This document shows, in pieces, positions 34,628 to 42,090 of a stretch of 64,000 nucleotides of DNA (the stretch's first letter is position 1; each line of letters starts with the position of its first letter). The translations under genes and the position numbers were made by a program. This DNA is from Actinomadura syzygii (GTDB lineage Bacteria > Actinomycetota > Actinomycetes > Streptosporangiales > Streptosporangiaceae). Location: NCBI RefSeq assembly GCF_008085905.1, contig NZ_VSFF01000002.1:558001-622000 (forward strand). The letters are read 5' to 3'. The notes under the pieces are model-generated. The model saw only the letters and a program-made list of their open reading frames with translations, was not told the DNA's origin and ran no database searches.

Positions 34628-36471
34628 ACGCACATGCCGAGTGGCTGGGCGATCCTGAGGCGTTCTGGGAGCGCCAAGCGGCCAGACTCGTCTGGGAAAA
34701 GCCGTGGAAAACGCCTCTGGACGCGGCCAGCGCTCCGCTTTACCGGTGGTTCCCCGACGGAATGATCAACGCGGCGGAGAACTGCCTGGACGTCCACCTC
34801 GCCGAAGGCCGCGGCGACGCCCCCGCGCTGATCTTCGACAGTCCGCAGACCGGGACCAAGGACGTCTACACCTACCGGCGCCTGCACCAGGAGGTCGTGG
34901 CGTTCGCCGCGGCCCTCGACGGCCTCGCCCCGAACGCCGATGACACGGTCCTGATCTTCATGCCCGCGATCGCGCGGACCGTCGTCGCGATGCTCGCCTG
35001 CGCGCGGCTCGGACTCACCCACTCGGTGGTGATCACCTCGGTGCCCGTGAGCGTCCTGCGGGACCGCATCGAGGACGCGCGGCCAGCGATCGTCCTCACC
35101 GCGTCCGGCGGGTTCGACGGCCCGGACGCCACCGACTACCAGCCGCTCCTCGAAGCCGCGCTCGCCGGGGCCGCCCACCATCCGAACCACATCGTTGTTC
35201 TGCAGCGGCCGGAGGCGGGCCGGTGGACGCCGGCCGCCGGACGCGACCTCGATTGGAGCGGTCTCGTCGCCGGGTCGGCGACGGCACGGTCGCGGCTGGT
35301 CCACGTGCCGTCCACCCACCCGCTCTACCTGCTCTACACCTCGGGTTCGACCGCGCGGCCCAAGGCCGTCACCCGCGACACCGGCGGCTACCTCACCGCA
35401 CTGCGCTGGGCCGTGCAGAACGTCTTCGGCGTCGGTCCCGGCGACGTCTTCTGGACCGACTCCCACCCCGGCTGGGTGATGGGCCACTCCTTCACCGTCT
35501 ACGGTGCGCTGGTCAGCGGTGCCACGACCATCGTCCATGAAGGACCACAGGTCGACACCTCCGGCTCTTCGGTGTTCCCTCGGATCATCTCCGAGTACGG
35601 GGTGAGCGTCCTGTTCACCACGCCCATGACTCTGCGCCGCATGCGTCGGGCGTCCCACCGGCACCGGCCGTTCGGGGCGGACGGCTCACCGCTGCGCGCG
35701 GTGTTTTTGGCCAGCGAACGGGTCGAGCCCGACCTCATGGCCTGGACGGGGGAGTTCTTCGACTGTCCCGTCGTGGACAACTGGTGGCAGACCGAGACCG
35801 GGTGGCCCATCGCGTCCAACTGCCTGGGCTCGGGCCTCCTGCCGGTCAAGCCCGGCTCGGTGTCGCGGCCGCTGCCCGGCTACCGGATCGAGGTCCTGGA
35901 CGACGAAGGCCGACCATTACCGACCGGGGAGCAGGGCCACCTCGCCGTGAAACTGCCGCTGCCGCCCGGCTGCCTGACCACGCTGTGGGACGACGACCAA
36001 CGATTCATCGACACCTACCTCACGAACTTCCCCGGCTACTACGACACCTCCGACGCCGGACACATCGACGAAGACGGATACCTGTGGATCGCCGGGCGCA
36101 CCGACGACATCATCAACGTCGGCGGCGACAGCCTCTCCGGCATCGACGTCGAACACGTCCTGGGACGCCATCCGGCCGTCGAACGCTGCGCCGTCGTCGC
36201 CGCGCCCGACCCGTTCTACACGCAGGTGCCCGTCGCGTTCGTCGTCCCGCGCCACGAGAACTTCGACCCGGCGAACCTGGCCCACGAACTGCGCGGCCTG
36301 GTGGACGAACGCATCGGCGAATGGGCCCGCCTTAACCGCCTGGTCTTCGTCCGCACGCTCACCTACACCACGTCCAGGAAGATCAAACGCTCTGACCTAC
36401 GCGCCTGGCTGTCCGTCGGCACTGGTCTCGACATCGTCGCCGACATTGGCTTACCCGGCCGCATCTCTTAG
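34624..36471 (+). CDS. Acetyl/propionyl-CoA synthetase-like adenylating enzyme
   Basis: A 615-residue AMP-forming acyl-CoA synthetase, closest in pattern to PrpE: DPEAFWERQAARLVWEKPW, RDTGGYLTALRW, DSHPGWVMGHSF, DNWWQTETGWPIA, GYYDTSDAGHIDEDGYLWI, GRTDDIINVGGDSLSG. Two key motifs deviate: the P-loop is YTSGSTARPKAV instead of YTSGTTGxPKGV, and the acylation-site motif is TSRKIKR instead of SGKxxR, though the catalytic Lys is kept. Start is taken as TTG 34624, overlapping the VOC stop; the N-terminus then matches family starts. Substrate unknown. Confidence 0.8.
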   Translation: MNAHAEWLGDPEAFWERQAARLVWEKPWKTPLDAASAPLYRWFPDGMINAAENCLDVHLAEGRGDAPALIFDSPQTGTKDVYTYRRLHQEVVAFAAALDGLAPNADDTVLIFMPAIARTVVAMLACARLGLTHSVVITSVPVSVLRDRIEDARPAIVLTASGGFDGPDATDYQPLLEAALAGAAHHPNHIVVLQRPEAGRWTPAAGRDLDWSGLVAGSATARSRLVHVPSTHPLYLLYTSGSTARPKAVTRDTGGYLTALRWAVQNVFGVGPGDVFWTDSHPGWVMGHSFTVYGALVSGATTIVHEGPQVDTSGSSVFPRIISEYGVSVLFTTPMTLRRMRRASHRHRPFGADGSPLRAVFLASERVEPDLMAWTGEFFDCPVVDNWWQTETGWPIASNCLGSGLLPVKPGSVSRPLPGYRIEVLDDEGRPLPTGEQGHLAVKLPLPPGCLTTLWDDDQRFIDTYLTNFPGYYDTSDAGHIDEDGYLWIAGRTDDIINVGGDSLSGIDVEHVLGRHPAVERCAVVAAPDPFYTQVPVAFVVPRHENFDPANLAHELRGLVDERIGEWARLNRLVFVRTLTYTTSRKIKRSDLRAWLSVGTGLDIVADIGLPGRIS

Positions 36472-36572
36472 GAGCGAGGCTGTTGTCGTGTCTGCACGTT
36501 CGTTGGTCGGCCGTCGGCTCATGGACAACCGACCGACACCGGTACGGGAACCGCACCTGCCGATAATCGCCA

Positions 36573-37538
36573 ATGCGTATTTCCACGTTCATGAAGAGTG
36601 CCCTCACCGCGGCCCTGGTGGTCGGATTCATGGCGCCTACCGCCGCGACCGCCAAGGTGACCGGTGGGCATCCGGAGACCTTCGCGCTGATCGGCGACAC
36701 CCCGTACGGCGATGCCCAGAGGGCCGCGTTCCCCCAGCTGGTCAAGGACATCAACGCCGACCCCGGAGTGCGTTACGTGCTGCACGCCGGTGACGTCAAG
36801 AACGGATCGTCGACGTGTGACGACGCCCGCTTCGCCGACCTGGCGGGACTGTACGGCACCTTCAAGGACCCGTTCGTCCTCACCCCTGGCGACAACGAGT
36901 GGACCGACTGCCACCGCGCGGCGGCGGGCGGTTACTTGCCGACCGAGCGCTTGCAGGCGGTCCGCCGGGTGTTCTACCCCAGAGTGGGCCACACCCTGGG
37001 CCGCCGCTCGATGCCGGTACGGTCCCAGGCCCGCGACCCCCGACACCGGGACTACCGCGAGAACGTGCTGTTCACCAGCGCCAAGGTCGTCATCGGCACC
37101 GTCCATGTCGTGGGCAGCCAGAACGACCTGGCGCCGTGGGCCGAACTCCCCGGGGGCGACCGGCCCGACCTGCGCTTGGCCGAGTTCGAGGCCCGCAAGG
37201 CCGCCGCGCTCGACTGGATCGACACCGCCTTCGCCCAAGCAGCCCGCACCCGCGCTCCCGGCGTGCTGCTCATGATGCAGGCCGAGCCCACCGACACCCC
37301 CGGGTTCGCCGACATCCGCGCACGGATCGTCGAACGCTCCCGTGCCTTCGGCAAGCCGGTTCTGCTCGTACACGGTGACGAGCACGTGTACGAGGTGGAG
37401 CCGGGCTATGCCGGGGTGGCCAACCTGACCCGGCTGGAAACCTTCGGCGACACCGCTAGCACCTGGCTCCGCGTCACCATCGATCCGCGCTCGCCCAAGG
37501 TCTTCTCCTGGCAGCCGCGGACGGTGCCCACGCCGTGA
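36573..37538 (+). CDS. Secreted metallophosphoesterase-like protein
   Basis: 321 residues with a signal peptide (FMKSALTAALVVGFMAPTAATA). Phosphoesterase blocks: ALIGDTPYGDAQ (metal-binding GD), VLHAGDVKNGSSTCDD, VLTPGDNEWTDCH (GDNE), and LLVHGDEHVYE near the C-terminus (GDxH). The order matches calcineurin-like enzymes of the extracellular class. ATG at 36573; another Met six codons later would also leave a signal peptide. Stands alone, substrate unknown. Confidence 0.82.
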   Translation: MRISTFMKSALTAALVVGFMAPTAATAKVTGGHPETFALIGDTPYGDAQRAAFPQLVKDINADPGVRYVLHAGDVKNGSSTCDDARFADLAGLYGTFKDPFVLTPGDNEWTDCHRAAAGGYLPTERLQAVRRVFYPRVGHTLGRRSMPVRSQARDPRHRDYRENVLFTSAKVVIGTVHVVGSQNDLAPWAELPGGDRPDLRLAEFEARKAAALDWIDTAFAQAARTRAPGVLLMMQAEPTDTPGFADIRARIVERSRAFGKPVLLVHGDEHVYEVEPGYAGVANLTRLETFGDTASTWLRVTIDPRSPKVFSWQPRTVPTP

Positions 37539-37725
37539 CCGTCTCGGAGATCGACGGTCGGCTTACGACGGATCTCCGACCGGTCATGTCGTGTGGTGAG
37601 AAGCTCGAGGACATTGACTGGGGCGACTTGCCGGAGCTTCGCTGACGCCTCAGCCGGCAACATCGACAGTGTGCTCGACCAATTGATATCCGACTTCTGA
37701 ACCCGCCCACGCGTGGGGTCGATTG

Positions 37726-38073
37726 TCAATGGAGGAGGGCGGCCAGGCGGGCGTGCAGAGTCGGCAGCCTGCCGGGGGAGGCGGTCAATGTCGTGGGCAG
37801 TTCTTCTTCGGAGAGGATCTCGAAGAGGACGGCGAGTTGTCGCGGGTCCTCGTCCGCCAGGAGTTCGTCGGCGCGCACCACGATGAGGGCCGGACGGTCG
37901 AGATCGCGCAGGCAGTCCAGGAAGGCGTCCCAGTTCTGCCCGAAGTAGGCGGGGAATCCGAGGGCCCGCGCCGCCTCGCGGAAGAAGGCGGCGCGGGTCC
38001 GGCAGGCGTGCCCGTCGACGACGGCTGGCGCCGGGTCGCTGGTCACCGTCAGCCAAGGCGGCAGCGAGGTCAT
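37726..38073 (-). CDS. Barstar-family RNase inhibitor
   Basis: 115 residues. The barstar core is ALGFPAYFGQNWDAFLDCLRDLD, which contains the inhibitor helix that plugs the barnase active site, followed by ALIVVRADELL. No signal peptide, so it stays in the cytosol. Its gene is 15 bp downstream of the secreted RNase gene on the same strand, the usual order for a toxin and its immunity protein. Confidence 0.88.
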   Translation of the reverse strand: MTSLPPWLTVTSDPAPAVVDGHACRTRAAFFREAARALGFPAYFGQNWDAFLDCLRDLDRPALIVVRADELLADEDPRQLAVLFEILSEEELPTTLTASPGRLPTLHARLAALLH

Positions 38074-38088
38074 CGGACGGGCCCCGTT

Positions 38089-38499
38089 CTAGGAGATCTT
38101 GTAGAAGTTGGAGTAGTGGTCCGGGGAGAAATAGACCGCGCCGGTGCTGCCGTGAACGATGCGGTAGGCATCGCGAGAAGCGCCCTTTGCCCGCGAGTAG
38201 ACGTCGTATTCGTGGTAGGAGGCGCTCGCCGGAAGTTGACCATCGTAGTTGTGGTAGACGCCGCCGGTGTAGTTGTAACGGCCGTCCGGCCAGGTGTACC
38301 AGCCGCTGCTGGACGGCCATCCCTTCCCGGCCCACACCGAGGCGGCAGAGCGGCCGTCAGAGCAGCGCGAGATGGTGCAGGAGTTGTAGACGGTCGCACT
38401 TGCGGGGACGTCGACCGCGACGCCCGTCGCGCACATCACACTGATCAGAATGACGGCGGCCCGCTTTGGCCAGGACGTCTGGGAACGCACTTCGAGCAC
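38089..38499 (-). CDS. Secreted barnase/RNase Sa-type guanyl ribonuclease
   Basis: 136 residues: signal peptide (AAVILISVMCATGVAVDVPASA) and a mature ribonuclease of about 100 residues. The active-site pattern is SYHEYDVYSRAKG (Glu general base), DAYRIVHG (Arg) and SPDHYSNFYKIS (His), as in RNase Sa. NSCTISRCSDG may form a disulphide. GTG 38499 is preceded by GGGAGG, which decides the start. It cleaves RNA 3' of guanosine; secretion points to competition or nutrient scavenging. Barstar follows. Confidence 0.85.
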   Translation of the reverse strand: MLEVRSQTSWPKRAAVILISVMCATGVAVDVPASATVYNSCTISRCSDGRSAASVWAGKGWPSSSGWYTWPDGRYNYTGGVYHNYDGQLPASASYHEYDVYSRAKGASRDAYRIVHGSTGAVYFSPDHYSNFYKIS

Positions 38500-38746
38500 G
38501 GAACCTCCCACGAACGAATGCCTACCGAGGGGACATTTCACTTCCCCTGGATTGGACTCTGCGAACAGCCGTCATGATGGCTTCGTTGATCAGCGCTATC
38601 AACAAGAAGCGGACAAAGACTGCATGAACACTGGTCCAGGATCGTCGATCTCACGGCAGCCCGCGATGCCCCGCGGAACCTGCTGAGGGCCGCGCGGCAC
38701 TGCCGGTGCCGTAGTGCCCCGAGCGGGTGGCTCTGCTGCTCTGAGC

Positions 38747-38767
38747 AGATCTGCCGCCGGCAGATCT
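38747..38767. promoter_or_regulatory. PopR-type operator before the clpP pair
   Basis: A perfect palindrome with arms AGATCTGCC and GGCAGATCT around GCC. It contains TCTGCC-N3-GGCAGA, the motif I recall for PopR binding at the Streptomyces clpP3 clpP4 promoter. An adjacent imperfect repeat (TCTGCT, 6 nt, AGCAGA at 38732-38749) overlaps it. It lies 39 bp before the first clpP start. Confidence 0.7.
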
Positions 38768-38805
38768 GGCCGTGACCGGTGCGCGCCTCGACGCAGAGTT
38801 GAAGC

Positions 38806-39435
38806 ATGAGCGAAGAGGAGAAGGTCCCGGTATTCAACGAGCGAGTGCGGCGCGAGCTCTATCAGCAACGCGTCCTGGTGCTGGACGGCCCGCTCGACGA
38901 CGACAACGGCACGCTTCTGGCAACGCAACTGATCACTCTGGCGAAGGAGGATTCCTCGACCGACATCGCGCTGTGGATCCATTCCCCCGGCGGGTCGGTT
39001 CCGTCGATGCTCGCCATTCGCGACGTCATGCGCCTTGTCCCGTGCGACGTGTCCACGATGGTGCTGGGCATCGCCTACAGCGCCGGCCAGTTCCTGCTGT
39101 CGTCCGGAACCCGCGGAAAGCGCCGCGCCATGCCGCACGCCCGCGTGCTGATGCACCAGGGCTCCGCCGGAATCGCCGGCGCCGCCGTCGACATCGAACT
39201 GCAGGCCAACGACCTGCGCCATACTCGCGACACCGTCCTCGGGCTCATCGCCGAAGACACCGGTCAACCCGTCGAGCGCGTCTTCGAGGACTCCCTGCAC
39301 GATCGCTGGTACACGGCGCAGGAAGCACTCGAATACGGCTTCATCGACGCGATCGTCGGCGCCTTCGACGAGGTCGTGCCGACCAGTCATCGCACCATCG
39401 GACTCGGCGGCCCTTCCGAAGGAGCCGCCCGATGA
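38806..39435 (+). CDS. ClpP protease subunit, active-type paralogue (ClpP3-like)
   Basis: 209 residues of the ClpP serine peptidase family. The nucleophile is Ser92 in GIAYSAGQFLLSSG, a variant of GxAASMGAFLL; the catalytic His is in ARVLMHQGS (His117), and the Asp region is DSLHDRWYTAQEALEYGFIDAIVG. ClpP rings degrade proteins unfolded by ClpX or ClpC. The downstream paralogue starts in its stop codon (ATGA), so the two are made together. The Ser motif differs from the housekeeping consensus, fitting a secondary ClpP such as Streptomyces ClpP3. Confidence 0.88.
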   Translation: MSEEEKVPVFNERVRRELYQQRVLVLDGPLDDDNGTLLATQLITLAKEDSSTDIALWIHSPGGSVPSMLAIRDVMRLVPCDVSTMVLGIAYSAGQFLLSSGTRGKRRAMPHARVLMHQGSAGIAGAAVDIELQANDLRHTRDTVLGLIAEDTGQPVERVFEDSLHDRWYTAQEALEYGFIDAIVGAFDEVVPTSHRTIGLGGPSEGAAR

Positions 39436-40034
39436 GCTCTTACACGATTCCGAACGTCATCGCGCAGCACCCTCGCGGTGAACGGATAATGGACGTCTAT
39501 TCGCACCTTCTGACGGAGCGGATCATCTATCTCGGCACCGCCATCGACGCGGGAGTCGCGAACGCTCTCGTCGCGCAGTTGCTTTACCTGGAGGCCGACA
39601 GCCCCGACCGCGACATCCAGCTGTACATCAACTGCGAAGGCGGCGACCCCAGCGCGATGCTGGCCGTTTACGACACGTTGCGCTATATCCGCCCGCAGGT
39701 CGCGACGACCTGCGTGGGACAGGCGGTCGCCGTCGGCGCCGTGCTCCTCGCCGCGGGCGCTCCCGGCAAGCGTGCCGCGCTGCCGCACACCCGCGTCGTC
39801 CTGCACCAACCGGTCGGGCAGAGTCGCGGCGCGATTCCCGACCTCATCCTTCAGGCGGACGAGGTCGTCCGCGTGCGCGCGGACATCGAGCACATCCTTT
39901 CCCGGCACACCGGGCAGGACGTCGCGACGCTGCGCGCCGACACGGACCGCGACCGCGTGTTCACCGCGAAGACGGCCCTGGACTACGGCCTCATCGACCA
40001 GGTGATCGAGGAAAAGCAGCCCTTCACCGCGTAG
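39432..40034 (+). CDS. ClpP paralogue lacking the catalytic serine (ClpP4/ClpR-like)
   Basis: 200 residues with the full ClpP fold signature (RIIYLGTAID, DIQLYINCEGGDPSAMLAVYDTLRYI, LPHTRVVLHQP, DTDRDRVFTAKTALDYGLIDQVI). The His (HQP) and Asp region remain. The nucleophile motif reads CVGQAVAVGAVLLAAG, where the normal sequence is GQAASMGA; the Ser position is Ala100, codon GCC. The subunit should be unable to hydrolyse peptides by the usual mechanism. Like cyanobacterial and plastid ClpR, it may be a structural partner in mixed rings with the upstream ClpP. Confidence 0.85.
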   Translation: MSSYTIPNVIAQHPRGERIMDVYSHLLTERIIYLGTAIDAGVANALVAQLLYLEADSPDRDIQLYINCEGGDPSAMLAVYDTLRYIRPQVATTCVGQAVAVGAVLLAAGAPGKRAALPHTRVVLHQPVGQSRGAIPDLILQADEVVRVRADIEHILSRHTGQDVATLRADTDRDRVFTAKTALDYGLIDQVIEEKQPFTA

Positions 40035-40043
40035 AAACCCGCT

Positions 40044-40436
40044 CTACGCGGCCAGCGCGTAGGCGGCCCGGCAGGTCGCGCCCATCGGAGCGGTTCCGGT
40101 CGGCGCGGCCAGCAGGGTCGTCGCGACCGCGAGCGCCAGGTCGGCGAGCGTCGTCTCCAGGGCGCCGGCGACCGCGGCGATCATCTCGCTCGACGGCTCC
40201 TTGACGCCGCGCTCCATCTCGGAGAGGTACTGCGGCGACACCCCGGCGCGGCGGGCGGTCTCGACCAGCGTCTCGCCGCGGTCGAGGCGCCGGCGCCGCA
40301 GGCAATGGCCGAGCGCGTCGCGCCACAAGGGCTCCGCCTCCCGGCGCGCGGCGGCCCGCTCGTGCGGCTTCTCGTCGGTCGGCATGGGCGGTCGGACGGT
40401 CTCGGCCATGCGCACATCGTAAGTCGGCACCGCCAT
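40044..40436 (-). CDS. popR: PopR/ClgR-like XRE-family regulator with a C-terminal degron
   Basis: 130 residues. The HTH region (ETLVETARRAGVSPQYLSEM then ERGVKEPSSEM) matches ClgR/PopR activators of clp genes. The protein ends in TCRAAYALAA; the last five residues are those of the ssrA tag (YALAA), the kind of tail that makes ClgR and PopR substrates of Clp proteases. Its gene is convergent with the clpP pair, stop codons 10 bp apart. Together with the operator before clpP3, it supports a feedback loop. ATG at 40436 is used; a second ATG nine codons later (MAETVRPP) is possible. Confidence 0.8.
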   Translation of the reverse strand: MAVPTYDVRMAETVRPPMPTDEKPHERAAARREAEPLWRDALGHCLRRRRLDRGETLVETARRAGVSPQYLSEMERGVKEPSSEMIAAVAGALETTLADLALAVATTLLAAPTGTAPMGATCRAAYALAA

Positions 40437-40450
40437 CAGGTCCTATGCAT

Positions 40451-40465
40451 TCCGCCGACCGCAGA
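40451..40465. promoter_or_regulatory. Degenerate PopR-type box before popR
   Basis: TCCGCCGACCGCAGA matches TCTGCC-N3-GGCAGA at 10 of 12 defined positions and lies 15 bp before the popR start. Suggests autoregulation. Confidence 0.35.
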
Positions 40466-40568
40466 ACGACGGCCCAGGGCCGGTACAGCCACGTCACAAA
40501 GGAAAAGGGACGATCCGAAGACCGTCCCACAGAATTCCCACAGGGGAGCGTCCCTGCCCTCCGTGCCA

Positions 40569-40584
40569 AGCCCCGAAAGGGGGC
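40569..40584 (-). terminator. Hairpin downstream of tRNA-His
   Basis: GCCCCcgaaaGGGGGC-type short GC stem 8 bp beyond the tRNA end. Modest support. Confidence 0.35.
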
Positions 40585-40591
40585 CTGACCT

Positions 40592-40667
40592 TGGGGTGAG
40601 TGAGGGGACTTGAACCCCCGACATCTTGGACCACAACCAAGTGCTCTGCCAACTGAGCTACACCCAC
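40592..40667 (-). tRNA. tRNA-His (GTG), CCA encoded
   Basis: Minus strand folds as a tRNA with acceptor GTGGGTG/CACTCAC, D-arm AGCTCAGTTGGCAGAGC, anticodon loop TTGTGGT (anticodon GTG) and T-loop GTTCAAG. The base before position 1 is G and the discriminator is C, giving the G-1:C73 pair that identifies tRNA-His. CCA is encoded at 40594-40592. Confidence 0.95.
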
Positions 40668-40721
40668 CGTGGCCGGGAACGTGCCCGGCTCCCAGTAGTG
40701 TAGCGGTTCCCGTGGCGTGGG

Positions 40722-41318
40722 TCAGCCCGCGGCCACGCGGGCGGCGACGGCGCGGGCCGTCTCGGAGTCGGGGCCGGGCTGCGGGACGAAGACCGCCGCG
40801 CGGTAGTAGCGCAGTTCCTGGATGCTCTCGGTGATGTCGGCGAGGGCGCGGTGGCCGCCCTTCTTCTCCGGGCTGGCGAAGTAGACGCGCGGGTACCAGC
40901 GGCGGGCCAGCTCCTTGATGGACGAGACGTCCACCATGCGGTAGTGCAGGTGGGAGTCGAGGGCCGGCATGTCGCGGGCGAGGAACGAGCGGTCGGTGGC
41001 GATGGAGTTGCCGCAGAGCGGGGCCTTGTTCGGCTCCTTGACGTGGCTCTTGACGTACTTGAGGACGATGTCCTCGGCCTCGGCGAGGGTGACGCCGGAC
41101 GGGAGGGCCTCCAGCAGGCCGGACACGGTGTGCATGTCGCGGACGACCTGCTTCATCTGGGTGAGCGACTCGGGCGGGGGTTTGATCACGATGTCGACGC
41201 CGCGGTCGAGGATGTTCAGCTCGCTGTCGGTGACCAGTGCGGCTATCTCGATCAGCGCGTCGTTCCGCAGGTCGAGGCCCGTCATCTCGCAATCCACCCA
41301 CACAAGCCGCTCGTTCAT
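40722..41318 (-). CDS. orn: Oligoribonuclease
   Basis: 198 residues, the usual size. DEDDh exonuclease residues: Asp and Glu in [11 protein letters not shown], Asp in [11 protein letters not shown], and His and Asp in [18 protein letters not shown]. It hydrolyses 2-5-nt RNAs and pGpG-type dinucleotides left by other nucleases. The tRNA-His gene lies 54 bp downstream on the same strand and may share its transcript. Confidence 0.95.
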   Translation of the reverse strand: MNERLVWVDCEMTGLDLRNDALIEIAALVTDSELNILDRGVDIVIKPPPESLTQMKQVVRDMHTVSGLLEALPSGVTLAEAEDIVLKYVKSHVKEPNKAPLCGNSIATDRSFLARDMPALDSHLHYRMVDVSSIKELARRWYPRVYFASPEKKGGHRALADITESIQELRYYRAAVFVPQPGPDSETARAVAARVAAG

Positions 41319-41370
41319 GGATTCACCCTACGACCATGAGCGACTGCGCGGGGCATTGAGTTGGAACGAA

Positions 41371-42021
41371 TTAGGAGGTCACGCGCCGCGCGATGTGCGC
41401 CGGGACGGGGATTCCCGCACGCAGCACAGGGTCGGGGTCGGGAGAACCGAACGTCTGGTAGATCGGGACGACGCCCGCCCAGACGCCCAGGGCGTAGTCC
41501 TCGTCGTCGTCGCTGGGGCCGCCCTCGCGGACCTTGACGGACGCCTCGTCCAGGGAAAGGGCCAGTACGGAGACGGCGGCCATTTCCTTGCGGGTGGGCT
41601 TGCGGGCCACGTCCCATTGGCCGGGGGTCAGGTTCTCGGTGACCACGCGGAGTCCGGTGAGTTTCTCGTCGGGATCGGTGACGAGGCGGGGCGTCCCGTA
41701 GACGACGGCGCTGCGGTAATTGATGGAGTGGTGGAACAGGGACCGGGCGATGACGAGCCCGTCCAGGTGGGTGACCGTCACGCAGATCTCCTGGGACGGC
41801 CCCGCCCGGAGGCTGCTCGCGCCGCTGGACCCGTGGACGTAGAGGGTGTCGCCGAGGCGGCCGTAGGCGGTGGGGATGACGCGGGGGGAGCCGTCCACGA
41901 CGACGCCGAGGTGGCAGATCATGCCGTCGTCGAGGATCTCGTGGAGGACGGAGCGATCCTCGGTGGAGCGCTCCGGAAGCCTGCCGAGGCGTGTCCGGGC
42001 GGTCGACGAGAGTGGGTTCAT
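41371..42021 (-). CDS. Pyridoxamine-5'-phosphate oxidase-like FMN-binding protein
   Basis: 216 residues of the flavin-nucleotide-binding PPOX family: RSVLHEILDDGMICHLGVVVDGSPRVIPT at the front, LYVHGSSGASSL, and IARSLFHHSINYRSAVVYG. It lacks the full PdxH pattern, so it is probably a flavin-dependent reductase or an F420/FMN-binding relative, not PdxH itself. It is divergent from a MocR/PdxR regulator across a spacer holding a 9-bp inverted repeat, and is its likely target. Confidence 0.85.
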   Translation of the reverse strand: MNPLSSTARTRLGRLPERSTEDRSVLHEILDDGMICHLGVVVDGSPRVIPTAYGRLGDTLYVHGSSGASSLRAGPSQEICVTVTHLDGLVIARSLFHHSINYRSAVVYGTPRLVTDPDEKLTGLRVVTENLTPGQWDVARKPTRKEMAAVSVLALSLDEASVKVREGGPSDDDEDYALGVWAGVVPIYQTFGSPDPDPVLRAGIPVPAHIARRVTS

Positions 42022-42039
42022 GGCCGTTTACGCTAGAAG

Positions 42040-42069
42040 TCGAGTGGCCTGGTCGGTAGTGCCACTCGA
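42040..42069. promoter_or_regulatory. Candidate operator between the PPOX-like gene and the MocR gene
   Basis: Arms TCGAGTGGC (42040-42048) and GCCACTCGA (42061-42069), 12-nt spacer. Centred between the two divergent start codons, so one regulator could act on both. Confidence 0.5.
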
Positions 42070-42090
42070 AGCGCAAAGCGGGAGACCACT

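Noticed and set aside
24454..38500. Insertion sequences or transposases in the accessory region
   Set aside because: No DDE, IS110 or tyrosine-recombinase motifs and no terminal inverted repeats flanking a gene were seen.
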